DNA of 64,000 bases, from assembly GCA_965221485.1 (NCBI GenBank), contig OZ244893.1, positions 1,550,001 through 1,614,000 of the forward strand, in the 5' to 3' direction. Source of the stretch: JAJEBT01 sp965221485. Its GTDB lineage: Bacteria; Pseudomonadota; Alphaproteobacteria; MPNO01; UBA830. Below, one piece after another: positions 8,827 through 17,123 of the stretch. Within the stretch, counting starts at the first letter, position 1; the number at the start of each line of letters is the position of its first letter. A model generated the notes under the pieces. That model searched no databases and was not told the DNA's origin. It saw nothing but the letters and a program-made list of their open reading frames with translations. Made by a program: the position numbers and the translations under genes.

Positions 8827-9130
8827 TCAGTCCCGCGCCATGAAGGCATTCCGGGTCCCCACGGGTCAACGTCTCCAGCTGCCGTTCCTGCGCTGGAACG
8901 AGATCCTGATCCTGATCCGTCAAGCGTTTACGCTCCCTGCAGGCCGCCGCAGACCAACGGCATTCGAACCCGAACGCACCTTCGGGGCCGCTCGCACGGC
9001 CTTACGGCCATGACCTGAAATAGCGACCGATCCTGCGACGGTGACCCGGGGTTCTGCCAAGCTTGCTTCCGAAAACCCTGGTGGTTGCCAGCGCATTCCA
9101 GCAGGCTGCCAGAGGCAGCCTGCGCAGGGT
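8827..9130. other. Non-coding gap with convergent hairpin
   Basis: 304 bases between the DUF2188 gene and the end of the arylformamidase-like gene. Open frames here do not resemble known proteins. The only structure seen is the hairpin at 9101-9123, listed separately. Confidence 0.5.
9101..9123 (-). terminator. Stem-loop just downstream of the arylformamidase-like gene
   Basis: Perfect 10-bp GC-rich stem GCAGGCTGCC / GGCAGCCTGC with an AGA loop, 7 bases beyond the stop codon of the minus-strand hydrolase. No T-run follows on the minus strand, so it may be an RNA-stabilising hairpin or a factor-assisted terminator. Confidence 0.5.
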
Positions 9131-10009
9131 TCAGTCGAGTTTCAGGAGCTCGAGAGCCTTGCGAAACAGTGGGTGATCCGTCTCGGCGAGAGCGCTCAGC
9201 GCGGTAAAATGATCACGTCCTGGCAGAGGCAACGTCGAGGTGTCCACGCCATGTGCCGCCCAGTGCGCTGCCAGATCATCAGCCTGTCGATGAAACTCGT
9301 CATATTCGTCATCGCCATAGGCGATCACAGTGCGCCCATGTGACCTTGGTTTGAGAAACATGGGACTCAACTCTGCGACATCCTCTGAGGCCAGACGAAC
9401 CGCGTCATTCAGGGGCGTCAGCCGTACGGGTTCCACGTCAAAGATGCCGCTGATCGGCAGGCTCGCCGCCACCAGCTCGACAGGAAGATCGTCACCAAAA
9501 TCCGGCCAGTCCGTCGCTGCCATCATTGCCGTCAGATGACCACCGGCCGAATGTCCCGAAACAACGATCTGCGACCGATCGTAACCGTACCGGTCTCCCT
9601 CCCGCCACAAATGTGCCAGCGCCCGCCGGCACTGGTTGGTGAGCTCCGCCAGGGTGACCGACGGGCACAACGCATATTCGATATTCGCAAACGCCGAACC
9701 TGCAGCCAGAAGTTCTCTTGCCAGAAAATCAAACCCCTCCTTGTCGTTCCACTGCCAGTACCCGCCATGCATGAACGCAAACAGCGGCGCGCCATCGGAA
9801 TCCGGCAGATAGACGTCGAGGCGTTCACGGTCGTGAGGACCATACGATACGTCAAGATGTTTGCGTCCTCCGCCCTCACGCATGGCTGCGGATCGGACAT
9901 TCTGGTCATTCTTGATGGCATCAAGCACGGCCGGCTCGATCTGGCCGCGGTTGTTGTATTGCGACCACAACGTTTCGGCATCGTAATTTCGGTAAACGAT
10001 TTCACCCAT
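9131..10009 (-). CDS. Alpha/beta hydrolase, arylformamidase (kynurenine formamidase)-like
   Basis: About 292 residues. Oxyanion motif HGGYW followed by QWNDKEGF, nucleophile elbow GHSAGG, and the late Asp/His region ending GRDHFTALSAL place it in the arylformamidase/esterase group (hormone-sensitive-lipase-like HGG subfamily). These enzymes release formate from N-formyl aryl amines or hydrolyse related esters. The ATG at 10009 is chosen because GGAGCTGAAA precedes it; an ATG five codons upstream has its GAGGA touching the start. It is divergent from the luciferase-like monooxygenase gene and may share its control region. No tryptophan 2,3-dioxygenase or kynureninase is nearby, so the true substrate is unclear. 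Confidence 0.85.
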   Translation of the reverse strand: MGEIVYRNYDAETLWSQYNNRGQIEPAVLDAIKNDQNVRSAAMREGGGRKHLDVSYGPHDRERLDVYLPDSDGAPLFAFMHGGYWQWNDKEGFDFLARELLAAGSAFANIEYALCPSVTLAELTNQCRRALAHLWREGDRYGYDRSQIVVSGHSAGGHLTAMMAATDWPDFGDDLPVELVAASLPISGIFDVEPVRLTPLNDAVRLASEDVAELSPMFLKPRSHGRTVIAYGDDEYDEFHRQADDLAAHWAAHGVDTSTLPLPGRDHFTALSALAETDHPLFRKALELLKLD

Positions 10010-10100
10010 TTTCAGCTCCAACATTCCTCATCACCACCCTGAATCGGGCGCCCATCCACCCGCGGTGTCCTGTACACCCGGCAGTGTAGCCGGCAAAAAG

Positions 10101-10135
10101 TTGCAATTGCAAATAACAGTTGTTGTGACCATAAT
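10101..10135 (+). promoter_or_regulatory. Promoter with overlapping palindromic operator of the LLM-MarR-MFS operon
   Basis: A perfect 12-bp palindrome TTGCAATTGCAA (10101-10112) supplies a -35-like TTGCAA at 10107-10112; 17 bases later CATAAT at 10130-10135 makes a good -10. The start codon of the monooxygenase follows at 10179. A dimeric regulator on the palindrome would block the -35; the MarR protein encoded second in the operon is the obvious candidate. Confidence 0.6.
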
Positions 10136-10178
10136 GGGTCATGGCAACGACCTTTCCAGCAGAAGTGGAGATATCCTC

Positions 10179-11237
10179 ATGGCCATAGATTTCGGTTACT
10201 TCACCCTGTCAGACAACCACTACCCCGATAATCCGCGCTCAGCGAGTGATTTTGTGCTGCAAATTCGCGATCAGGCCATTCTTGCTGACCGCCTGGGTTA
10301 TCATTCGGTTTGGATCGGAGAACACCATTTCGATCGCCTTGGTGTGAATTCGCGGCCTGATATCCTGCTGGCCAGTCTCATTCCGGAGACACAGAACGTC
10401 AGGCTTGCACCCGCCGTCAACGTTCTGCCACTCCATCACCCCCTTCATGTTGCAGAAGCGTGGGCCTCGCTCGACCTCCTCTCTGGCGGCCGCGTCGATT
10501 TCGCGTGTGGCCGGGGGTACGACCAGGCCGAGTATGCGCCCTTCGGCGCCGACTTTATGAAATCTGCAGAGATATTCGACGAGGGGCTCGATGTGCTGCT
10601 CAAGGCATGGACCGAACCCGGGTTCTGGTCGCATCACGGCACCTATTATCAAATTGATGATATGGAAATTACCCCCAAGCCCGCCCAGACTCCCATCCCC
10701 TGCTATATCGCCTCCTTTTCGGAGACCTCGGCAAAGATGGCGGCAAAGAGGGGCCTGAACATCATTTATGCCCCCTTCGCCACGTCAATGGTCTATGGCA
10801 GCCTCGAAAAGGGTGTCGACGCGTATCGCGAAAACTGCGTCCGCGAGGGCAATGAGCCACAGCGGGCCATGTGCAGCTATTTCATCCATATCGCCGAGAC
10901 ACCGGAGGAAGACAATGAGGGTCGACAGGCAATGATGGATTACTTTCAGCACTGTGTGCTGAGAGCCTTTCCGGACGATCCGTCCACCATGCCGCCGTCA
11001 ATGCACTATTTCCTCAAGATCAACGAAATTCTTCGCAAAATGGAAAAAGATACGCTGTCCTCCAACTCCGTTCTGATCGGCCACCCCGAGCAGATTATCG
11101 AGACCCTGAAAAGCGTTGAAGCCGCCGGAATTGCCGAGGTGATTCTCTATTTCAACGTCGGCAGAAAGCCCCATAACCTTGTCAAGGAGCAGATGCACCG
11201 CTTCATGGAACAGGTCTCCCCCGCCTTCCAGGATTGA
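10179..11237 (+). CDS. Luciferase-like FMN/F420-type monooxygenase
   Basis: 352 residues, TIM-barrel bacterial-luciferase-like family. Visible motifs: IDFGYFTLSDNHY at the N terminus, YHSVWIGEHHF (the EHHF signature), LAPAVNVLPLHHPLHVAEAWASLDLLSGGRVDFACGRGY, and a C-terminal helix LVKEQMHRFMEQV. Members oxidise small organics with reduced flavin supplied by a separate reductase; none is encoded here. GTGGAG precedes ATG at 10179 by 8-9 bases, and an in-frame extension upstream lacks family similarity. The stop codon overlaps the possible TTG start of the MarR gene, so the two are translationally linked. Confidence 0.88.
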   Translation: MAIDFGYFTLSDNHYPDNPRSASDFVLQIRDQAILADRLGYHSVWIGEHHFDRLGVNSRPDILLASLIPETQNVRLAPAVNVLPLHHPLHVAEAWASLDLLSGGRVDFACGRGYDQAEYAPFGADFMKSAEIFDEGLDVLLKAWTEPGFWSHHGTYYQIDDMEITPKPAQTPIPCYIASFSETSAKMAAKRGLNIIYAPFATSMVYGSLEKGVDAYRENCVREGNEPQRAMCSYFIHIAETPEEDNEGRQAMMDYFQHCVLRAFPDDPSTMPPSMHYFLKINEILRKMEKDTLSSNSVLIGHPEQIIETLKSVEAAGIAEVILYFNVGRKPHNLVKEQMHRFMEQVSPAFQD

Positions 11238-11248
11238 TCCCTGTCCGC

Positions 11249-11830
11249 ATGACTGGCATGGAACTCCAGTCCTACCTCCCCTACCTCGTAAATCGGGTGG
11301 GCCACCGGTTTGTGGTGGAGTTCACACCCGTCCTCGACCGGGTTGGCCTTGATATCGGAATGTGGCGCGTGCTCGCAACTTTGGCCGAATGCGGCTGTCA
11401 GCCGGTGGGCGAGTTGTCACATGGGGTCAGCATCAATATCTCAACCCTGTCCAGACTTCTCGGACGCATGCAGAAAAAAGGACTGATCGTTCGGTGCCGA
11501 AGCGGCTCGGATGCCCGCACCGTACTGGTCAGTCTCACGAAGAAGGGAAGCGAGATGGCGGCGTCCCTGCTTCCCGATGCTCTGGCGCTTGAAGACCGCG
11601 CGGCCGCCGATTTCTCTCCCGACGAACTGAGCCTTCTGCGACAACTCCTCACGCGCCTCTATGCGGGGCAATGCCGGGCACAGTCCCTGAAACGCCCGCT
11701 TCCGGGTCAGGCCGAGAGTCCGGTGAACTGCGAAGGACCCGAGCCAGGTCCCTGCACTACACCAGCCTGCAACCATGAAATCGAGGGCAAGCGCCACTCC
11801 ACACAGTACATTGAAATCGCGGACCCATGA
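11249..11830 (+). CDS. MarR-family transcriptional regulator
   Basis: About 193 residues. The winged-helix core runs from about residue 25 to 125: WRVLATLAECG, VGELSHGVSINISTLSRLLGRMQKKGLIVR (recognition helix), then the wing GSDARTVLVSLTKKG. The C-terminal 50 residues are Pro-rich and not conserved. The ATG at 11249 is used; a TTG at 11234 (with CCAGGA immediately before it) would overlap the monooxygenase stop and is an alternative. Its own stop overlaps the MFS start (ATGA). It probably represses this operon through the 10101-10112 palindrome, with the transported or oxidised compound as inducer. That regulatory link is inference. Confidence 0.85.
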   Translation: MTGMELQSYLPYLVNRVGHRFVVEFTPVLDRVGLDIGMWRVLATLAECGCQPVGELSHGVSINISTLSRLLGRMQKKGLIVRCRSGSDARTVLVSLTKKGSEMAASLLPDALALEDRAAADFSPDELSLLRQLLTRLYAGQCRAQSLKRPLPGQAESPVNCEGPEPGPCTTPACNHEIEGKRHSTQYIEIADP

Positions 11831-13092
11831 TGAAGGGACTTGCTTCGCCCCTGAACTACAGATTGCTCGTGCTGATCGCCTCGACCGCTCTGGTCTTTAT
11901 TTCGTCGGGCAGCATGTTTCTCATCTCGGTCACGCTGAAGGACTTCACCTCAGAATTCGGCTGGCCCCGGGAAATTCCATCCCTCGCCTTCTCCCTGCAA
12001 TTTATCGGTGGCGGGTTCGGTGGCATTGTCATGGGTTATGCCTATGACCGGCTGGGACCGGTTGTGCCGCCCCTGACCGCATCGCTCTCGGTGACGCTCG
12101 GGGCCTTTTTGACGGTTTTTGTCAGCGAGCCCTGGCATCTGTACGTGATTTACCTGTTTCTTTTTGGATTCTTTGGGCAGGGAAGCCTGTATGCACCCCT
12201 GCTCGCCAACATTTCACGCTGGTACGAGCGCCGGCGAGGAATGGCCGTTGGCATCGTTTCGAGCGGTCAAAGTCTGGCAGGGATCATCTGGCCTGCCGTC
12301 TTTGGCTATATCGTCGCCTGGATCGGTTGGCGCAATGGCTATATCGGTTTCGGTGTTCTGGCGGCTTGCGTCATGCTTCCTCTGGTCATGGTTTTCGTTC
12401 GGCGCCCGCCATCACGTGATGCGCTGTTCCGGCTCGAGGCCGAAAGCGAGAAGGCGGGCCCGGCGCAAAAACGGCAAGCCATTCGCCGGAGCGAGATGCC
12501 GTTCGGCCCTGCCCGGCTGCAGTCGATCCTGTGCATCGCAATTATTGGCTGTTGCATCGCCATGGCAATGCCTCTTGCTCACCTGGTTGCTCATGCGACC
12601 GATCAGGGGATGAAGCTTACCGATGCCGTCGAGGTGCTGTCCGTCACCCTTATGGCTGCTTTCATCAGCCGTGCCGTTCTCGTGGGTTTCCTTGCCGATC
12701 GATATGGCTCGTTATGGGCATTGTTCGCGTTCTCCGCGATCCAGGCCGTGTCCCTGACCACGCTCACGTTTTCTGACAGCAGCCTTGCCCTGTTTGTCGT
12801 CGGGCTGGGGTTCGGGCTTGGTTATGGAGGAATCTTTCCCGTCTATGCGATTCTCATCAGGGAATACATGCCACCCCTCGAGGCCGGACGGCGAACCGGG
12901 CTTGTGTTTCTGTTCGGAGCGGTAGCAATGGGATTTGGCGGCTGGCTCGCGGGTACCCTGTTCGACAGCACCGGAAGTTACACCCTGCCCTTCATGATCG
13001 GGGTCGCTTCCAACATTTTCAACCTCCTGATCGTCGGCACCCTCCTCACGAAGAGCCGCCCTGGCCGGGCCGAACCGGCACCCGCTCACTGA
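11827..13092 (+). CDS. MFS transporter, oxalate/formate antiporter or monocarboxylate type
   Basis: 421 residues with about 12 hydrophobic segments in two halves split by a charged cytoplasmic loop near residues 195-225 (RLEAESEKAGPAQKRQ). The first loop motif GYAYDRLGP and the fifth-helix region GMAVGIVSSGQSLAGIIWP match the monocarboxylate/OFA-like branch of the major facilitator superfamily. It probably carries the carboxylate substrate or product of the monooxygenase across the inner membrane. The gene overlaps the MarR stop by 4 bases, so the three genes form one operon ending here. Confidence 0.88.
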   Translation: MMKGLASPLNYRLLVLIASTALVFISSGSMFLISVTLKDFTSEFGWPREIPSLAFSLQFIGGGFGGIVMGYAYDRLGPVVPPLTASLSVTLGAFLTVFVSEPWHLYVIYLFLFGFFGQGSLYAPLLANISRWYERRRGMAVGIVSSGQSLAGIIWPAVFGYIVAWIGWRNGYIGFGVLAACVMLPLVMVFVRRPPSRDALFRLEAESEKAGPAQKRQAIRRSEMPFGPARLQSILCIAIIGCCIAMAMPLAHLVAHATDQGMKLTDAVEVLSVTLMAAFISRAVLVGFLADRYGSLWALFAFSAIQAVSLTTLTFSDSSLALFVVGLGFGLGYGGIFPVYAILIREYMPPLEAGRRTGLVFLFGAVAMGFGGWLAGTLFDSTGSYTLPFMIGVASNIFNLLIVGTLLTKSRPGRAEPAPAH

Positions 13093-13158
13093 ATCATCCG
13101 GACCGGGCCGGGCCCCACGTGGGACAGCCCGGGCGGAAACCAATTGCGAAACAGCCTG

Positions 13159-14355
13159 TCAGCCGGCGCCGTCCAGAATGGGTGCCAGCCGATCCATGGC
13201 CACCGATATCGTATGGGAATCAGCGGCAAAGCACAGTCGCATCCAGCCCTCCCCGCTTTCACTGAACGCCCTTCCCGGAGCAAGACCGACCCGGGTCTCG
13301 CGAATGAGTCTTTCCGCAAAGGCAACGGAATCGGTCATGCCTTCGACGGCGAAGAAAGCGTAGAACGCCCCCTCGGGCCGCGACAACGTGACCCGTTTCA
13401 TGGCGCCGAGGCGCTGCGAAACAATATCTCGATTGCGCCGATACCGGTCCACAGTTGCGTGGACGAAGTCTTCGCCTTCGCGAATTGCCGTGATCCCCGC
13501 ATACTGCACAAACGTGGTTGGACCCGCGATATTGTATTCGATCAGTTTCGCCAGGCCCTCCCCGGCTGCCGGCGGATGCGTGATCCAGCCGAGCCGCCAT
13601 CCGGTCATTGACCATGACTTCGAAAAGGAATTGATCACCATCACCCGGTCGTCAGGTTCCGCGATGTCAAGAAATGACGATGCCCGTCCCCGCGGCAGGG
13701 CACTGTCATAGGCCAGCCGGATATAGACCTCATCGCTGACGATCCAGATACCGCGACGACGGCATTCTTCGAGGAGCGCCCGCTGTTCGTCCTGCTGCAT
13801 CACCCATCCTGTGGGGTTGCCGGGAGAGTTGATGAAGATCGCCCGGGTTCTGTCGTCGCACACCGCGAACACCTCGTCGAGATCCAGACGCCACCGCCCG
13901 TCCGGGCCAAGCGACAGCGGTACCGATCGCGGTTCGGCACCCATGATCCGCACCGTCTCCTTGCAGTTCGGCCAAATCGGCTCGAGGGTGATCATGTTGT
14001 CGCCTGGTGACATCAGCGCCTGGGACGTCAGCATGATCGCGTTCATGCCGGAACCCGACACAGTTATGCGATCGATATCAATATCTCTTTCGTGAAGTCC
14101 CGTCGCATATTCCGAGATTGTCTCGCGAAGCGGCGTCACGCCCCGGTTGGATGTATAGAAGACCCTGTTTTCGGCCAGCGCCGCGTTGGCCGCATCCTTG
14201 ATGAAGTCCGGGGTCGGCACGTCCGGTTCTCCGAACCAGAGACGCACCAGATCGTCCCTGTCCATGTGGGGTTCGGAAACGTGACGGATCAGGGAATGCG
14301 GCAACCGGGCAATGTCCGGGCGCAATCCATCAGGCGTGCGGTCGGTTATGCTCAT
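13159..14355 (-). CDS. PLP-dependent class I/II aminotransferase
   Basis: 398 residues, fold-type I. Hallmarks: LWFGEPDVPTPDFI near the N terminus, substrate loop YTSNRGVTPLRETI, FINSPGNPTGWVM (Asn/Pro/Gly around the cofactor ring), DEVYIRL (Asp to the pyridine N), and the Schiff-base lysine in SFSKSWSMTGWRLGW. This is the aspartate/aromatic aminotransferase subgroup that includes many amino acid:pyruvate enzymes. ATG is preceded by GGAG nine bases upstream. It is divergent from the aspartate dehydrogenase-like gene and may act on the same amino acid or on an imine it produces. Confidence 0.9.
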   Translation of the reverse strand: MSITDRTPDGLRPDIARLPHSLIRHVSEPHMDRDDLVRLWFGEPDVPTPDFIKDAANAALAENRVFYTSNRGVTPLRETISEYATGLHERDIDIDRITVSGSGMNAIMLTSQALMSPGDNMITLEPIWPNCKETVRIMGAEPRSVPLSLGPDGRWRLDLDEVFAVCDDRTRAIFINSPGNPTGWVMQQDEQRALLEECRRRGIWIVSDEVYIRLAYDSALPRGRASSFLDIAEPDDRVMVINSFSKSWSMTGWRLGWITHPPAAGEGLAKLIEYNIAGPTTFVQYAGITAIREGEDFVHATVDRYRRNRDIVSQRLGAMKRVTLSRPEGAFYAFFAVEGMTDSVAFAERLIRETRVGLAPGRAFSESGEGWMRLCFAADSHTISVAMDRLAPILDGAG

Positions 14356-14739
14356 TCATGTTTACTCCGATAACTGGCCCTCTATACAGAGGTGGCCACC
14401 CGTCGCCAATAGCACAACGAAAGAGACAAATGACCTGACGGCGTCATTCCAAGGCCGTGCCTGCTGCAAATTCACAACTGGAACCCGGCAGACAGACCTC
14501 CTCGCTCCCGGCGTCCAGTGCAGTTCACGGCTTCTGTTGCCAAAATTCACCCTGTCCGAAGGGCGTGTCCGTGGCAATGCAGGCGATCCATGAGAAAAGC
14601 CGCACATTCAGGCTGCGCCGACTTGCTGACGGCCGTATCCTGTGCGATAGGCTGGGGCGTATACGGGAAATGCAACTGTCATCCTTGCCGGGCTTTCGTA
14701 TCGAAATTCGCCTGCCAACCAGCGGAGAAAGATCAGGAC
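14356..14739. promoter_or_regulatory. Divergent intergenic region
   Basis: 384 bases between the aminotransferase start (minus) and the aspartate dehydrogenase-like start (plus). It must hold promoters for both, but I see no clear -35/-10 pair, symmetric operator or coding sequence. Confidence 0.4.
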
Positions 14740-15534
14740 ATGACAGAACGGCCTCGCATCGGTGTGATTGGCTATGGCTATATCGGTGCACATATCGTCA
14801 AGGAAACTCTCGGGCCAGAAAGTCCGTTCGAACTTGCGTTCGTGTATAACCGGACAGCCAAGGTACTCGAAAAGTTTGATCCGGAGCTCAGACTGGCCGA
14901 CCTGGATCGGGTCCGGACCTTTTCGCCCGACATCATTGTCGAATGCGCTCATCCCGACATTACCATCAACCATGGAAAGGCATTTCTGCAGAACAGTGAC
15001 TACATGCCGTTTTCCCTGACCGCTCTGGCGGATGACTCCGTGACGCATTCACTCCACAAGGCGGCGCGAGAGAACGGGACCCGGCTGCTCATTCCTGCCG
15101 GTGCGCTTGTCGGCGGGGACGAGTTGCTGATGCGCATTGGATCGTGGAAGCGAATTCGGATCACCTTTACAAAACATCCCGATAACATTGATTTCTCGGA
15201 AAGTGAGTTCGAATCTCACCGCATCAGGAAGAAGGTCATACTCTACGAAGGTTCGGTAAGGGAGGTGGCCCGGCGTTATCCCCGAAACGTCAACACGATG
15301 GTGACCTGTGCACTCATAACGATCGGTCTTGACAAGTGCCAGGCCCGGTTGGTCTGCGATCCGGACGCCAAACATGCCTTCGCCGAGATCGAAGCCTGGG
15401 ACAGGAATGGCGGCACACTCCGCATCAGGAAGAAACAGCCGGCGATTGGCGTATCCGGAACGGAAATGGCGGATTCAGCCTGGTATTCCCTGCAGCGGGC
15501 CGCCGGCCAGAACCGTTCTGTCGAATTGGTATAG
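14740..15534 (+). CDS. L-aspartate dehydrogenase-like (DUF108/NadX family) oxidoreductase
   Basis: 264 residues. Rossmann start RIGVIGYGYIGAHIV, then VYNRTAKVLEKF, DIIVECAHPDITINHG, the family loop IPAGALVGGDELL, and a C-terminal alpha/beta part ending in conserved-looking SGTEMADSAW. Family enzymes deaminate L-aspartate to iminoaspartate with NAD(P) or run the reverse amination. The usual active loop reads SGA; here it is PAGAL, so substrate may differ. The start at 14740 follows AGGA at 14735-14738 and matches the family N terminus. No nadA or nadC is nearby, so a role in NAD synthesis is not supported; the neighbours suggest amino acid or imino acid catabolism. Confidence 0.82.
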   Translation: MTERPRIGVIGYGYIGAHIVKETLGPESPFELAFVYNRTAKVLEKFDPELRLADLDRVRTFSPDIIVECAHPDITINHGKAFLQNSDYMPFSLTALADDSVTHSLHKAARENGTRLLIPAGALVGGDELLMRIGSWKRIRITFTKHPDNIDFSESEFESHRIRKKVILYEGSVREVARRYPRNVNTMVTCALITIGLDKCQARLVCDPDAKHAFAEIEAWDRNGGTLRIRKKQPAIGVSGTEMADSAWYSLQRAAGQNRSVELV

Positions 15535-15941
15535 CCGGATCTCCCGAGCGCCGTGAAAAAGCGGCTGGCTCCTTGCCATCACCCTTCTCAACGCCCGGCA
15601 TGTCAGCGCTTCCGGTCTTGCAGGTCCCTGTCATGAACAATCCCCCGAATTCCGCGCCTGAACAGACGCAGCCCTTGCTGTCGTAGGGACATCTTGCCGT
15701 ACCCGTAAGACTTCAACATCCATCGACACAGCCATGTCTCCTGACCGGATCCGGAGCACGAATTCCGAACCGGTCGAGAGTACCGGAAGTATTCCCTGAC
15801 TGCTCGGCCGGTGCAGCGCGCCCGAACATTCCGGAATGCAGGCGTCACTTGCCCGGAGCGTGCCCCGTTGGTGCGGATGGACGGGACTCCCCATTATTGA
15901 TACCAAGAACCACTGTTATCATCTTGGGGGTTCCAAAATTC
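15535..15941. other. Gap upstream of the YrdC-like gene
   Basis: 407 bases with no convincing coding sequence on either strand and no repeat seen. It presumably contains the promoter of the YrdC-like/TrmO-like/TauD group; none could be placed with confidence. Confidence 0.4.
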
Positions 15942-16631
15942 ATGCGGCTGCACAACTTTCAAGACGACGCCCGACGCGTCTATGAGGTCCTGTCAGGCGG
16001 TGGGATCGGAATTGTTCCCACCGACGTGGGTTATGTCATCGTCGCCTGCGATGCCGATGCGATCTGGAAAATTTTTGCAGCCAAACAGCGAAAACCGGAT
16101 AAACTCAACGCCGTTTGCGGCTGCAAGGCCCTGCATCTCGAACTTCATGACCTTCCGGACCAAAAGCGGGCCATCGTGAGCGCAATTACGGAAGCCTGTG
16201 ATCTTCCCATGGGAACAGCCGCAGCCGCACAGCTGTCTCATCCTGCCCTGGCACGACTGAGCGAGGACATCCTCGAGCAGACCACCCATAACGGTACTCT
16301 CGCCATGCTGCTGAATGCGGGTCCCATGATGAACGCGCTTGCCGAGATTGCCTTTGCGGACAACCGCCTGGTGATCGGCTCCTCCGCCAATGTCTCTCTC
16401 AAGGGTGTGAAGTTCCGGGTCGAGGACATCGAACCCGAAATAATCCACGCAGCAGATATCGTGATTGATTACGGACTGATGCGATGGAACATCTATGGTC
16501 GATCCTCGACCATGATCGATGTGGGCGATCTCTCTGTAATTCGCTATGGTTCGTGCTTTGACCTCATCGACGATGTGTTGCGCCGCCATTTCAATATTGT
16601 CTTGCCGGCCCAAGGTGATCGGGAGGCCTGA
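15942..16631 (+). CDS. YrdC/Sua5-family (threonylcarbamoyl-AMP synthase-like) protein
   Basis: 229 residues. It keeps the nucleotide- and carbamate-binding residues of the YrdC fold: GIVPTDVGY at 24-31, the KxRxxxK set in AKQRKPDK (Lys48, Arg50, Lys54) and the SxN set in GSSANVS (147-152). Known members make L-threonylcarbamoyl-AMP from threonine, bicarbonate and ATP for tRNA t6A37. This one diverges strongly elsewhere, so it looks like a paralog rather than the housekeeping TsaC. It is followed with 3 bases spacing by a TrmO-like gene, whose canonical role is to methylate t6A. The setting among catabolic enzymes suggests either tRNA modification or carbamoylation of a small molecule. Confidence 0.8.
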   Translation: MRLHNFQDDARRVYEVLSGGGIGIVPTDVGYVIVACDADAIWKIFAAKQRKPDKLNAVCGCKALHLELHDLPDQKRAIVSAITEACDLPMGTAAAAQLSHPALARLSEDILEQTTHNGTLAMLLNAGPMMNALAEIAFADNRLVIGSSANVSLKGVKFRVEDIEPEIIHAADIVIDYGLMRWNIYGRSSTMIDVGDLSVIRYGSCFDLIDDVLRRHFNIVLPAQGDREA

Positions 16632-16634
16632 TTG

Positions 16635-17099
16635 ATGGGTGTTCGTGTTGAACTTGAGGCCATCGGTACGGTGCGGGGAGGCCGTGTCGAGGTTATCAAC
16701 GATGACTGGGGACAGATCGAAGCCTGTATCGAACTCGACGAACGGCTGGACCCTCTTGCTCTTGCAAGCCTCGACCAGTTTTCGCACGCGGTGATTATTT
16801 TTCATTTTGACCAGGTCGATCCCGCTACTATCGAATGGAGTGCGCGGCATCCACGCAACAACAGGGACTGGCCACTGGTGGGCATCTTTGCCCAACGCGG
16901 CAAAAACCGTCCCAACAGGATTGGTGTGACCACATGCGAGATTCTTGGAGTTGAGGGAAGATGTCTCCATGTGCGCGGCCTTGATGCTGTCGACGGCACA
17001 CCCGTCATTGACATCAAGCCCTACATGTCAGGCTTTGAGCCACGCAGCCAGATCAGGGAGCCCCTGTGGTCGAAGGAGCTCATGGCAGGCTACTGGTAA
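16635..17099 (+). CDS. TrmO/TsaA-like (UPF0066) SAM-dependent methyltransferase-family protein
   Basis: 154 residues, the single UPF0066 barrel domain without the extra C-terminal domain of the E. coli enzyme. The diagnostic run RGKNRPNRIGVTTCEIL is followed by LHVRGLDAVDGTPVIDIKPY. The known bacterial enzyme methylates N6-threonylcarbamoyladenosine-37 in tRNA-Thr with SAM. GGGAGGCC at the end of the upstream YrdC-like gene is the ribosome site for ATG at 16635. Its direct coupling to a YrdC-like gene argues the two act on one pathway, either a t6A-like tRNA nucleoside or an N-carbamoyl metabolite. UPF0066 proteins also appear beside metal and small-molecule genes, so tRNA is not certain. Confidence 0.83.
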   Translation: MGVRVELEAIGTVRGGRVEVINDDWGQIEACIELDERLDPLALASLDQFSHAVIIFHFDQVDPATIEWSARHPRNNRDWPLVGIFAQRGKNRPNRIGVTTCEILGVEGRCLHVRGLDAVDGTPVIDIKPYMSGFEPRSQIREPLWSKELMAGYW

Positions 17100-17123
17100 A
17101 GCAAACCGGCGGAGGAGAGGATC

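Noticed and set aside
9131..10009. Complete kynurenine pathway
   Set aside because: The formamidase-like hydrolase stands without tryptophan dioxygenase or kynureninase, so a tryptophan role is not supported.
13114..13123. Palindrome CCCACGTGGG between convergent genes
   Set aside because: Short and GC-rich in a GC-rich context, no T-run, no gene start nearby; likely chance.
14908..15375. Sequence GAGTTCGAATCTCACC resembling a tRNA T-arm near 15206
   Set aside because: It lies inside the well-supported aspartate dehydrogenase-like reading frame and no acceptor, D or anticodon stem can be folded around it.
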